DNA from: Saprospiraceae bacterium
GTDB lineage: Bacteria > Bacteroidota > Bacteroidia > Chitinophagales > Saprospiraceae
Assembly (NCBI GenBank): GCA_016719855.1
Contig: JADJYH010000034.1
Location: forward strand, 1 to 64,000
Direction: 5' to 3'
DNA: 64,000 nt
Shown: positions 24,169 to 33,936 of the stretch, in pieces
How the letters are laid out: every line of letters starts with the position of its first letter
Numbering within the stretch: position 1 is the stretch's first letter
Program-made: the position numbers and the translations under genes
The notes under the pieces: model-generated
What the model was told of the DNA's origin: nothing
What the model saw: only the letters and a program-made list of their open reading frames with translations
Database searches by the model: none

Positions 24169-24582
24169 TCACCTGACGGCAATCACTGCCCCCTTTTCCT
24201 CCGTCATCACCTGCACCCCTTCCGGCACATAAATCACGTAGCTCACCTTCTCGCAAAGTGAAGCCCCATTCACCATCGCCAATTGGCGGCGAGTGTTGTC
24301 GGATAGTTTCAGCCCCTTGACATCCCGGTTGAGGTAGAGTTGGAATTGCCCTTCGCTGTTCAGGCGGTGGAGCGTGGCGTTGCCGCCATTTTGGAGGGTG
24401 ATGGAGGTTTCCACCATCACAGCATTGCCTTTACAGGCCTTCACGATGTAGGGTTGGTCGAGTTCGATGCGCAGCGACTGACCGGCCTTCACCGACAGTG
24501 CCTGGGTAAATGTAGCGCTCGATTGGGCGGCGAGTAGGCTGCCAATGAGCAGCAGGGCAGAGGTGATGATGGGTAACTTCAT
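24169..24582 (-). CDS. Small secreted protein of unknown function
   Basis: 137 residues, intact. A signal peptide (MKLPIITSALLLIGSLLAAQ) is followed by a single small beta-rich domain (ALSVKAGQSLRIELDQPYIV ... VSYVIYVPEGVQVMTEEKG) reminiscent of short putative auto-transporter adhesin domains, but too short for a sure call. It lies between the M57-like lipoprotein and the caspase operon, in the same direction, and has its own copy of the TGATAACATTT motif 45-70 bases upstream. I cannot assign a function. Confidence 0.7.
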   Translation of the reverse strand: MKLPIITSALLLIGSLLAAQSSATFTQALSVKAGQSLRIELDQPYIVKACKGNAVMVETSITLQNGGNATLHRLNSEGQFQLYLNRDVKGLKLSDNTRRQLAMVNGASLCEKVSYVIYVPEGVQVMTEEKGAVIAVR

Positions 24583-24625
24583 GGCAATCTTTGTTTTGAT
24601 GAACTAATCTGTTGACGCCTTTAGA

Positions 24626-24653
24626 TTGCAGGGTCAGGAGAAATGTTATCACC
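24626..24653 (-). promoter_or_regulatory. Copy 2 of the TGATAACATTT ... TGCAAT motif
   Basis: Minus strand: AGGTGATAACATTT, 10 nt, TGCAAT, then GGCGTCAACAG, 45-70 bases before the start at 24582. It shares the downstream CGTCAACAG with copy 1. Confidence 0.5.
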
Positions 24654-24827
24654 TCGGCGTGAAAGAACTTCTTGAATTTTATAAATGCTTCTGACCTAGT
24701 TCGTGGCGAACAAGAATAACCACCTCCTGGCAGGCAATTGAGCAATGCCAGACTTGATAGTAAATGGAATTTAAACTTGACAGGCTGTCAGGCGAGTATG
24801 GAGCGCCAATTTCTAAATATCAGGTTT

Positions 24828-27800
24828 TTAGTTTCCTCCACCCAGCACAAACACCGGTTTTTTCTCCGACAACTCCAATTGGTCTATCGGCATGTAAGGT
24901 TTCTGTACATTCTTGAGTTTGGGGTCTTTTTGGCCAAGCAAGATGGGAAGCCTTTCCGTGGTAAAATCATACAACTCATTGAGGTAGATGATGCCGTCAC
25001 CGTTGTCGTCGCCCTTTATTTTGCCGTGGTTGCCTTCCACCTCTTCGTTGCTAAAAGCCTCCAGCAATGCTTTGGTAAACACCCCGTTTCCCCAGATTTT
25101 GTCTTCATAAGAAGTTTCCCCTTTTCCGCAGGAAGACATGATGGTATTGCCGGGATTGTTTTGCGAAAGGTCCGCAATGGCTTTGGTCAGCGTTTCACTG
25201 TTGGGTTCATTCCCGGACTTGGCAGTGGGAGACCCTTTTTCATCGAAATTGCTGACAGCACTTCCGCTTTTGCAGGCATCGAGGAAGATGAGTTTTTTGA
25301 CGCCCATCATCTCATTCAAAAAAGAAAGAACCTCCGTCTCGAAGTCCAAAGAACGGGAATCCTGTTGACGTTCAGAAAAATCGGAAGCGATAATCCGAAA
25401 GCGATTGTTCTTTTTGGAAAGGAATCCGTGAGAGGAAAAGAAAAGTATCACGGAATCATCTTTTTTGATGGAGTCATCCATCAAAAAAGAATTTTGAATG
25501 CCCTCGACAGCATCCCTTAAGGCTTGGGCAGTGGTAGCCTCCGGTGTGGCATATTTGTGTACAAAGACTTTTTCAAATATGCTTTTTTCGCTGCCACTCT
25601 GTTTTTCAAATTGCTTCGCAAAGTCTGTGGCATCCTTGGTGGAAAACTCCAACTGAAAGGTATGCCAAAGGCATAGACGTGCAGGTTGGTCTTTTCAATG
25701 CCTGTTTAAAGCGAATGATAGGAGAAACTACCGTTTTGCCGTCTAAAATCACCTCGAGGCTCACCTCGGTAATTCCTTGCTCCAACTCAATTTCAGCCAT
25801 GTAAGTATACCTGTTCTTTCAGTTTTAGACGGGAATATTTCAGGCTCTTTCGGATACGGCTTCCCATTGACGATTAACCTGAAGTTACTGTAGGATAACG
25901 TGGTTTCCGAAGTGATTTTCAATTTGACGGGAAAGGTTTTTTCATTCCATTCTATGTCAGGCCCATCAATATCTGGGTCGGGACTGTTCCATTCAATTTT
26001 TATCTCGTCTTCGAAGCCGTCCCAGGATGGGTTAGCCCCGGTTGCCGCCCCGTTTTTCGGGGGATTTTTTCAGGCTGTGCTTCCGCATCGTCGAAAGAAG
26101 GCAGGACAATGTTGTGCCGCCCCACAGTCCCATTGCGGCGGGTCTTTTCCCAGGCACGGGACTCGATTTGAAGAGTGTCTTGCTGAAAAAGGGAATTGGC
26201 CCTGAACCGCAGCGAAACCTTTTTGGAACTGCCGGGCGGCATCGTTTCCAGTGGGTTTAAAAGTTTGTCAATGGGTTTTACTTGTTCTGGCAGGGAAAAT
26301 TTGAAAAACACGTCTTCCGCTGGCGCATCTCCGTTGTTTTTTAGCTCGATTTCAAGTGTAATGGTGTCGGTTCTCCTGTTCTTCTGTAATTCGTCCCGAA
26401 TGAATCGGTACTGCACGATTTCGAGACGGGGGATGGCTTCCTTCCTGCTCTCTACCTCGAATGTAAAAGATTCGATGGACGTTCCATTGGTTTCGGGAAA
26501 CCTGACCTCGAAGCGACTGATACCGCTTTGCAGCGTTTCAGTGGCCACTACTGGAATGGATATTTTTCTGGAAGACTGCTTAGCTAAATACCCGATAGAA
26601 ATGTGGTGAGGAATCTCAACTCCTTCCGCAAAGGAAATAGCGTTCAGCTCTGCCGTCAAGCCATAGGCGTCTCCGTCGCCATCATTGGTCAGATTAAAAG
26701 AAATATATCCTCGCTCAGTGGGCTCGAGTATAGCATTAGAATTGGCATCGTGAAAAAGGGTTTGGTAGGTTTTGATGGCAGGTTTACCAGAAGTAGATGG
26801 GGGGGGGCTTTTTTCCAATCGAATCAGATAGGCATCTTTTAATACCCGGGATGAAGAATATCCGCCAATCAGGACGCTTCCATCGCTCATCTGTACAACT
26901 GAATTAGCTTCATCATTCAAGGCATCACCGAACAATCCTTCCTTTTCATCCCACACACGCTTGCCATTCGGTTCAATAAGATTCAGCCAAGCTTGTGACC
27001 GTCGTTCACCTCTTCCGTCATCGCTCAAGTTGTAGCCGGCCATCATGTATTGGTTATCCCATGTTTGAACGATGGCCTTGCTGGCGTCCTCCCGCCTGCC
27101 ACCATATAGTTCAAAATAGAGCAGGTTGCCGACGGCATCGGTTTTCAGAAAGAACATGTCTTCCTTCTTGTCCGATGTTTCCGCCGTACCGGTGATGGCA
27201 AAACCTCCCTCTTTGGTAAGAATCAGATCGTTTGCCCTTATGAAGTAAAAAAATTTGAGAGGAATTTTTTTTTCTTCCAAAGCCGATGCCCAATCTTTTA
27301 AAAAAGATTTCTCCCACAATACTTGTTGACCGTCCGGACTGATTTTCATCAGAAAACACGTCTCGTTGTTTTTTTTACCGGCATGGCCGGTCAATACGAT
27401 TTCCTCGCCAGGCAAAACGACGACGCTCTGAGCCGAGCGGGGGACAACGCCAATATCACGCTCCCATTGGAGCTTCCCCTCGAAGTTCACCTTTATGACA
27501 TAAACCCGATTGTTGCGGATACCTGCCGCAACTAAACTGCCATCTGGCGATTGCACCACATCGAACAACTCGTCGTTTTCGCTGGTCCCAGTAATAAATC
27601 CCAGAGTATTACACCTTTTTCGTCCACTTTCAGCAGCCAAGCGTCTCGCTTGCCAAAAGATTCCTTGCCCCAATTGGTTTCCGTAAACCCGGCGATGACA
27701 TAGGCCCCATCAAAGGTTTGCACGACAGCGTTGGCACCGTCGTCCTCCTTGCCGCCGAGGTTAGTGTTGGTCAATTCGTTTCCATCGCCGTCCAAAACCA

Positions 27801-28022
27801 GCAGTAGGATGTCTTTTTGCGGTAAGACTTGGATTCTGTTTCCCCAACCGCCGTTATTCCGCCTTCAATATTTTCACGGCCATCAAAGCGGCGTCGCTGC
27901 GAACACCGCCGTAAGATTTTCCATTGAACCACGGGCTTCTTGGCAAAAAACTGCCAGCGGAAAGGATAGGAAAATGATGCTTGCGTAGCAGCAGTCTTGG
28001 CATAGGCGAATTCAGTATGCAC
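24828..28022 (-). CDS. Propeller - CARDB - caspase-like (C14) multidomain protein (frameshifted)
   Basis: Third gene of a sigma/anti-sigma/caspase operon, about 1060 residues. A probable signal peptide lies in several frames at 28010-27940. The N-terminal half has beta-propeller-like repeats (SYGGVRSDAAL, DGAYVIAGFTETN, KRDAWLLKVDEKG, DGSVLIGGYSSS). A CARDB/NEW3-like region follows (FHDANSNAILEPTERGYISF, ELKNNGDAPAEDVFFKF), then an Ig-like linker (PDIDGPDIEWNEKTFPVKL). The C-terminal caspase fold has the catalytic pair His in FFSSHG (near 25429) and Cys in FLDACKSGS (near 25273). Frame changes are near 27950, 27780, 27560, 26030, 25815 and 25670; the domain is continuous once they are corrected (EKTNLHVYAFGIPF then QLEFSTKDATDFAKQFE). 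Predicted envelope protease; target and trigger are unknown. Confidence 0.75.
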
Positions 28023-28046
28023 TTTAGATGGATCAAAGAGTGATTA

Positions 28047-28870
28047 TTACTCACACATAAACCTGTGATGCCCCAAAGCTTCTATGTAGTAACCACTTTC
28101 AGGGTTAGCTGTCAAATCTTTCAACAATTTACAGGCGTTGGCTACGGATTCCGCAGTGTTGAAGTAGGTATAACATAGGGCTAAATACCATTTAGCCATG
28201 TTTTGATACTGAAAATCAGTATCATCAGCCAAAGGCATCAGAAAACGGGAAGCTTTGGTATAGTCGGAAAGTTGGAGCAAGGTAAGTCCCATGTATAGCT
28301 GGGCAATAGGCTCGTCGGGATGTTGCTGAAGGTAAATATCGAGCGCCGACCTTGCCTCTTCCCATTTGGCTTCGCCGTAAAGTTTAAGTGCCTGAGCCAA
28401 GGAATCATCTGCCATCTTGCCGGGATCTCCCAACCCTTTAGCCTCCAATCGGTCGAGGATGCCAGGCAATGCGGTGCTTTCAGGTTGTAATATTTGGCGA
28501 AAGCTTCCTTGGGGTCTCCACCTTGTTTAGGAAAAAAAAATAAGCGCTGGCCACTGCTATTACCAGCACCGAAGCGGCAATGGCAAGCCACCTTTTTGAA
28601 TTTGATTTTGTATCGTTTTGCATGACTTTTATTTTAGCTTCGTGATTAAAAAGTTTTCTGATTCTAGTTTTTCCGCTACCTGCTGGAGGGTTTTTGAGTT
28701 CGGTTTTTTCCCGCTAGTTCAATGCTAATCGTCATGTCCCGCAGCATTTCTACTTCGGCAACAAAGGAAGCGTCTGTGACTAATTTTTCCTCCCAATACC
28801 CTGAGCGGCTCCCCGGTAAGCTCTCCTTGAGCCAGGCCTCTGTTTCTTCGATATGCTTATCTTCATTCAT
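28047..28870 (-). CDS. Anti-sigma-like membrane protein with periplasmic TPRs (frameshifted)
   Basis: About 275 residues once frame changes near 28695, 28650, 28535 and 28450 are corrected. A short cytoplasmic N-terminus (MNEDKHIEETEAWLKESL ... FVAEVEMLRDM) resembles the start of Bacteroidota anti-sigma factors. One membrane helix follows (KRWLAIAASVLVIAVASAYF), then TPR-like repeats (LKLYGEAKWEEARSALDIYL, PIAQLYMGLTLLQLSDYTKA, MAKWYLALCYTYFN). It sits directly after, and apparently overlaps, the sigma factor, and is about 25 bases from the caspase gene. The inferred role is to hold the sigma factor at the membrane and sense an envelope signal through the TPRs. The alternative is two separate small genes, which I think less likely. 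Confidence 0.65.
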
Positions 28871-29451
28871 TGCCACTGTTTTGAGTTGCTGGTAGTCGGG
28901 GCTCTCCGTGATTTTTTGAGGGAATTTCGTTCATGCACCTGTTTTTTTCACACGCACAAGGATTCCGTGTAGTTCATTTCGGCAGCTATTTCATTCATGT
29001 TTTTTTCTGATAGTAAAAGGCTTCGAGCAATTTTTGGCAGTCTTCCCCAATTTGCTCGAAGACTTTTGCCATCAGTTCGTGCTTCGTTTCATAAACTTGT
29101 TTATCCTCAACACCGGATTCATCTTCCGGGGGCAGTTTTGCCAAGGCTGAGGAGTAAGCCCTGCCAGACCTTACCCGCATCAGCCAAACCTTGCTGGCGA
29201 TGCTATGTAAAAAAGTGCTGAACTTAGCTCCACTGTGCAAATGGAAACCCTCGGGTTTTCTTAAAATCCCTACCAAAGCAATCAGCATTTCCTGAAAGAC
29301 ATCCTTGACATCTTCGTCACCGCCATGTTGGGTGACATAACTTGCCACCATCCTGTAATATTGGCGGTAAACCTGTTCAAAAGCGTCAAATGCTTCCTTC
29401 TGAGATTTTCGATGAGAACTTCGTCGGGCAATTGCTGGTAAGCTCAGTCAT
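28867..29451 (-). CDS. ECF-type sigma factor (frameshifted)
   Basis: About 195 residues from ATG 29451 (MTELTS...). Region 2 reads EAFDAFEQVYRQYYRMVASYV and DVKDVFQEMLIALVG, and FSTFLHSIASKVWLMRVRSG matches the end of region 2. Region 4 begins DCQKLLEAFYYQKK and, after a frame change near 29005, continues MNEIAAEMNYTE, a helix-turn-helix entry. Frame changes lie near 29420, 29005, 28955 and 28905. The stop appears to overlap the anti-sigma start (ATGA type), but a lost base leaves this open. It would direct RNA polymerase to its own regulon; the TGATAACATTT motif is a candidate target, untested. Confidence 0.7.
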
Positions 29452-29549
29452 GATTTTAGAATCAGCGGTTTTGTGAATGGCAAAGTTCCTCTTTTTTTGA
29501 AATCAAGCCAAAACCATTCAAAATACAGGCCCAAGCCGTTTATTCGGTA

Positions 29550-31066
29550 TCAATAATACTTCGCCCATTCTACCATTTTCCCATTCCCATCGAGCAGAAA
29601 AGATAGCTTGGCGCTTTCACAATTAGCGATTGTACCGTTGTTGGTAAAAACCGCAGATGGCGAAAACAATCCTTTGGTAGTGGTAGTCAAAGGTTCAAAC
29701 ACCCGTTGGATACAAAAAAAAGTACCATCCTTTTAAATGTATAGACCAAAGAATGTAGCTTTTCATAAATAGCGACTTTCACCTTTGCGTCCGGTTGGAG
29801 GGAAATCCATTCTCCAGCGAGTTCGGGCCGGTGCAGCTTGACGCCGTCCACGAGGTTTTGGGCATCGGGCATATCCGGGCAATCGGGAGCCTTCCCTGCA
29901 TCGCATTTCTCCCCGTTCCAGACTTTCAAGTTAAAGTCAGCCTGAAATGCTTCCAAACCGGAGCCGTTTTCTTTGATATCTTTCCATATCCTGAGCGCTC
30001 CGTCAGCTTCCTCGTTGTAGGCATAAGCGAGGGCGAGGGCGAGCCTCAGTGCTGCCTCAGAGCCATTGGCATCCATCTTGCTTTTTTGGAAAGTTTCGTT
30101 GTGATTAAGTAATCTATGGCATCCTACGCTTTCCTTCAGAACCAAGACGCACATCAGGTTGATTTCTGCAGTGAGAAAGCGAGGTCCATCTTGGAGGCAG
30201 TAACGAAATGCTTTCCGCCTTTTGAAGGTACACCCCGGAGGCGGCGCTCTTCCGGTTCGAGGTCTTTGCCGCCACGGGGAGCCAGGGGCTTTTTCATCCG
30301 GGTATCCCAACTGATTTCCAACGGGAAAAGATAGGGGTCTGCATTGTTGGCAGTGAAGTTCATGGCAAGATAGGCATATCCCAAGCCCAGGTTGTTGTAA
30401 ACCTCCCTGCCTTTGTACCAGTTTTCGACATGCTCGAAGCACGATATAGCAAGGTCGTATTTGCTCATCGAAAAGAGGTAGTTGCCAGCCTCATACACCC
30501 GTATCAATTCGGTTGACATGGACTGTACTTTTTTGACCGTGTTCTGCCGTTCCAACAGGGAAGGATACCCGGTCAACCGGGCAGGTAAATCAAATTCCTG
30601 ATAAATACATTTTATCAATTCCGGCAGTATCTGGGTCGTCCGGTACCCGGCGAGGTAAGCCATAAAAACGCCCTGTACATCGGCAGATTCTTCAAAAACA
30701 ATGTCCCCGTCGGTGTGGCGGTCGTAGGCAAGGAAACTGGTGGAGGATGCCTTCAAATCGGTCTGGTAAGCATGCGCCAATTCATGCCCAAGAATAAACG
30801 CCAGTGCTGACAACGAATCTTGCCCATGTAGCGGCAGGGGTCTGGTATGCCCGCTCACTCAACTCAATAGTATTGCTGCTGCGTAAAAACAGGGCTGCCT
30901 CCTTGTCATCTTTTGTAATGATAATTTGGGGTTTTAGGTACACCTGGTTGCCATTCGCCTGGTAGAGTTTCCCCAGTACGTTTTCAGCCATTTTTTTGAT
31001 GTGAGGGTTGGCTTTTGCACTTCCAGCCCAAATCAGCAGTAGCACAGCGATGGTTATTCTAAGCAT
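29550..31066 (-). CDS. M48-like metalloprotease with TPR region (frameshifted)
   Basis: About 505 residues. Signal peptide MLRITIAVLLLIWAGSAKAN at 31066. The zinc site is HELAHAYQ (near 30786) with the third-ligand motif EESADVQGVFMAYLAGY, the arrangement of M48-type peptidases. A helical TPR-like part follows (AGNYLFSMSKYDLAISCFEH, GREVYNNLGLGYAYLAM, ALRLALALAYAYNEEADGAL). Frame changes are near 30840 (C run), 30260-30130 and 29705 (T run). After the last one the frame continues CIQRVFEPLTTTTKGLF to a stop at 29550, beyond the first stop at 29687. It is upstream of and co-oriented with the caspase operon and has a TGATAACATTT motif before it. Predicted periplasmic protease. Confidence 0.75.
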
Positions 31067-31100
31067 GTAATTGATATTTTTCTGGATTCTTCCACCATGT

Positions 31101-31128
31101 ATTGCAGCAAGTACAAAATGTTATCAGC
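31101..31128 (-). promoter_or_regulatory. Copy 3 of the TGATAACATTT ... TGCAAT motif
   Basis: Minus strand: GCTGATAACATTTT, 9 nt in total after ATTT, then TGCAAT, about 35-60 bases before the start at 31066. The CGTCAACAG element of copies 1 and 2 is absent. Confidence 0.5.
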
Positions 31129-31283
31129 AAAAACAATTTTCGCTGGAAGGATAATTTTACAAGCGTATCTGGTTTTCTACACTGGTAAATACGCCCAACA
31201 AAAAAAAGGACATAAGCACGAAAAATCAATACTTTTGTCACGGTGAGACGCAAAAACGCCTTCGATTTTGAAAAAAACAGCGC

Positions 31284-31460
31284 ATGTTTTCCACACTGCC
31301 AAGCACATTGCTTCAACTTTTCCTGTTCATCGACACCCTGCTCGACAGCGTAGCCAACAAGGTAGCCATTCTCGATGCCATCCACCTCTTTTTGACGGAA
31401 AAAATGCAGCCCATTGACATGGCTGCTGCTTGGCATTTATATCGTATCGTTGCAAGGTAG
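31284..31460 (+). CDS. Possible small protein, 58 aa, helical
   Basis: ATG to TAG: MFSTLPSTLLQLFLFIDTLL and so on, ending AAAWHLYRIVAR. Leucine-rich and predicted helical. It lies at the outer edge of the integrated element, opposite in direction to the other element genes. No family is recognised and there is no independent coding evidence apart from plausible composition and an undisturbed frame. Confidence 0.35.
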   Translation: MFSTLPSTLLQLFLFIDTLLDSVANKVAILDAIHLFLTEKMQPIDMAAAWHLYRIVAR

Positions 31461-31547
31461 GAAAGCAACGTACGTGTGGCGTGAGGGTTAGTATGGAAGG
31501 GGACGAGTGAAGACCGGACTCTTTCTAACAATGCTATTTTAAGACAA

Positions 31548-31623
31548 GTGACAAAGTTGACAAACTGACAAAGTGCCAAATAGAATGAATTTGTCAACTT
31601 CCTCACTTTGTCAACTTTGTCAC
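31548..31623. repeat. Word-repeat hairpin (GTTGACAAA words) at the end of the DUF3987 gene
   Basis: GTGACAAAGTTGACAAA (31548-31564) is perfectly inverted as TTTGTCAACTTTGTCAC (31607-31623). Further copies of TTGACAA and CTGACAAAGTG lie between. The right arm forms the last codons and stop of the DUF3987 gene (residues KVTKLTK). It may also act as a terminator or boundary. Confidence 0.7.
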
Positions 31624-33926
31624 CTTCTCATAATTCCCGTACTCCCGCCCCACCAGCCACCCCGCCTCGGTCAGCATTTTCAAAAACCTGTCCACCGAGC
31701 TTTCGCTCATGCCCAAGCCTTCGCCAATGCGAATGGCGTCCTTTCTTTGAAAATGGGTAGGAAGTTCTTGAAACAATTGCCGTTTGTGATTCGGCAACTG
31801 GTTGAACGCAGACACGGCTTCCCTTGGTAGTTTCTCAAACAAAACAAAGCATGTTGCAGGTATGCTTCCACCAGTAGCGAGGCAGCCTGAAAGTCGGCTT
31901 CGTCACAAGTGACGATAGGCGAGGCATCGGCATTTTCAAAGCGGCGGCAAGTGGTAAGTGTCATGGCGATGCGGAAGAGGATGGCGCAGAGCCGCTTGAT
32001 GCTCGACAGGCTTTCCGTGCCGAAGAAGGCATTGGTTTCTTGTAGCAGTCGGGTGAAGTGTTGGTTCAGTCGCTGCCATTGTTCAGCGGTGAGTTGGAAT
32101 TGGACCGGGTTTTCAGCCGTGAAGCGGGTTACCTCGAGGGTGCGCTCGGAGAGCCGGGCAAAGTGTTCCGTGAGGTTGATACCGCCGGAGGCGGGCGAAA
32201 CGTCCCGCCAAGCGGGCTGCACAGCGTAGCAGTAGAAGAGGAAGCGGCTGAACAGCCCATCTTCGACGGAGGGGATCAGTTTGAGGATTTGGTTGGGCGT
32301 GCCGCTGATGGCGACGCTGAGGCGGGGTTGGTCAATTTCAAAAAACTCGTTGCTGCCCTTGCGGGAGTAGCTGATTTTTTCAAAATGGAAGGCTTTGCGG
32401 AGCAGGTCGGAGTAGCCACCCCAATCCTGTTTGAGCACGTTGCCGAGGGTGTCGGCTTCGGTCTCGCACATGATGCCCGTGCCGCCTCCGTCCCGCAGGT
32501 GCTTGATGACCATCGCAGAGGAGGAGTTGGCAGGGATGAACAGGACTTTGAAGGGTGGTTTTTCGGGTTCTTGGGGCAGGGTCTTGCCCCGTTTGTAGTT
32601 GGAGAGGAGCAGCTTGTAGTCGGCGAGTTCCTGGCGGTACTGCTGTATGGCGAGGTTGTTTTCTTCGAGCAGCGCCTTGTGGACGGTGTCGCCGAGTTGC
32701 TTGGCGAAGGTGAGGGCGCTCTTGCCGCTTGCTGCCGGGGCGATGATGAAGGCAAAAAGGTTGGTGTACGTGGTGCGACGGTCGTACACGCCTTCGATGC
32801 CCGTCAGACAGCCGGAGAGCACTGCGAGTGCGCCTGTAAGGAATACGTCACGCTCCCGTGGGTCGTCAAGAGCTTGGCAACCTTCGAGAAGGGGCGAGGG
32901 AAGCTGTTGGAAGATAGCAGGGTCGAGGAGCGGGGTGGTTAGGAGAAGGTCGTTGAGGTCAGCGGATACAGGAATGAGGGTTGAGGTATCAGGGATGAAA
33001 TTCCTCGACGCAGTTGTTTGCTCATTGTTTGTTGGTGACGTCGCAAGTCCCCTTCGGAGATGACAAACAGCGGAAGCATGTTCGGCGGCGTGGTGTTTGT
33101 AGGCGCTGGCGATGGATTCACGGATTTCTTTGGGGTCGAGGTCGGTGAACTGGCTCTGGGCGAAGGCGAGGGTGTCGGCTTCGGAGATGCCGGCACGGTT
33201 GGCGTTGCTGGCGAACAGGTAGATGAAATTGTTGCGGTTGCCGGGGGCGTAGGTGGTTTTGGATTGGGTGTGGGTAAAAACAGTTTGCAAACTGTTTTTC
33301 AGGTCCTCTCCGAGGATGACAAAAGATGAGTGGACGGGTCCCGACTTTTGGTCGGGATGACAAGCAGCGGTGAGGACGGGAAAAACCTCCTTGTTTGGGT
33401 CGAACCAAGCATCGGGGTCGTGGGACAGGAAACAGAGACGGGTAATGTCTTTGCCTGAGCGGTCAGCCTCCAAGCCGTAGTTTTCACGAAACCAAGAGCT
33501 GACTTGTTGGAAGGCATCGGCGTGGTGTTCCTGGTCGCTGTCCACTTGGATAATGATTTTATAGCCATTGCTACTGGGCGAGGTGAACCCGGCACAAGCG
33601 AAGCGGTCTTGCCGGGATTCGGCTTTCAAGGCTGCGAGTCGGGCGGGTTCGAGCTTGTCGAAATCGAGGATAAGGAAGCGGGTGTATTCCACCAAATGTT
33701 CGAGGGTGCGACCGCCGTCGAAACGACCGGAGGGCGTGAAGGCGGGCAACTTTTTCTTCAGGTTGCTGGCTTGTTGCTGTTTGTCGTTGGCAATCAAATG
33801 GCGGATTCGGGCAACCTGCTCCTGGAAGTGGTTGCCCTGAATCGCCTTGACGAGCTGTTCGAGGGTGCGATGCCCCGCAACTTTGTTGAACTGGTAAAAG
33901 AGGGTGAGTTGGGCGTCTTTGGACAT
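31603..33926 (-). CDS. VirE_N / DUF3987 element protein (primase/helicase-like) with C-terminal winged helix; one frameshift
   Basis: About 775 residues. The N-terminus is a BT4734/VirE_N-type domain (QASNLKKKLPAFTPSGRF, LILDFDKLE, DITRLCFLSHDPDAW). The centre is a DUF3987 P-loop domain with Walker A APAASGKSAL and MCETEADTLGNVLKQDWGG. After a frame change near 31835 the C-terminus is a winged-helix-like part (RKDAIRIGEGLGMSESSVDRF). Such proteins are standard in Bacteroidota mobile islands and are thought to act in element replication; this is family knowledge, not shown here. Two unusual spots between the domains are encoded by GTCAT palindromes (33049-33073 and 33304-33370). It is followed by no other element gene. 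Confidence 0.75.
33049..33073 (-). repeat. GTCAT-headed palindromic repeat, copy inside coding sequence
   Basis: Minus strand CCGCTGTTTGTCATC followed by TCCGAAGGGGA, a short hairpin after GTCAT. It encodes AVCHLRRGL of the DUF3987 protein. Confidence 0.6.
33304..33370 (-). repeat. Two adjacent GTCAT-headed palindromic repeats inside coding sequence
   Basis: Minus strand: CCGCTGCTTGTCATC with hairpin CCCGAC/GTCGGG (33337-33370), then TTTTGTCATCCTC with GGAGAGGA (33304-33324). The first shares CCGCTGnTTGTCATC with the copy at 33049. They encode HPDQKSG and SSFVILGEDL. Confidence 0.6.
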
Positions 33927-33936
33927 TGTACCATCG

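Larger units (their letters stand above)
31067..31602. other. Intergenic region between the M48-like gene and the integrated element
   Basis: Holds the promoter-like motif at 31101-31128, one small open frame (31284-31460) and the left arm of a word-repeat hairpin (31548-31575). I searched by eye for a complete tRNA, which would mark the other end of the element, and found none here. Confidence 0.6.

Noticed and set aside
24828..29451. The caspase operon as an anti-phage defence system
   Set aside because: No gasdermin, reverse transcriptase, nucleotide cyclase, CRISPR or restriction gene is beside it, and the caspase protein is exported. A sensing role is a better fit.
1..31066. Programmed frameshifting in the large exported proteins
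   Set aside because: The breaks occur at unrelated sequences, in both directions, and also in biosynthetic genes; no slippery site plus pseudoknot pattern is shared.
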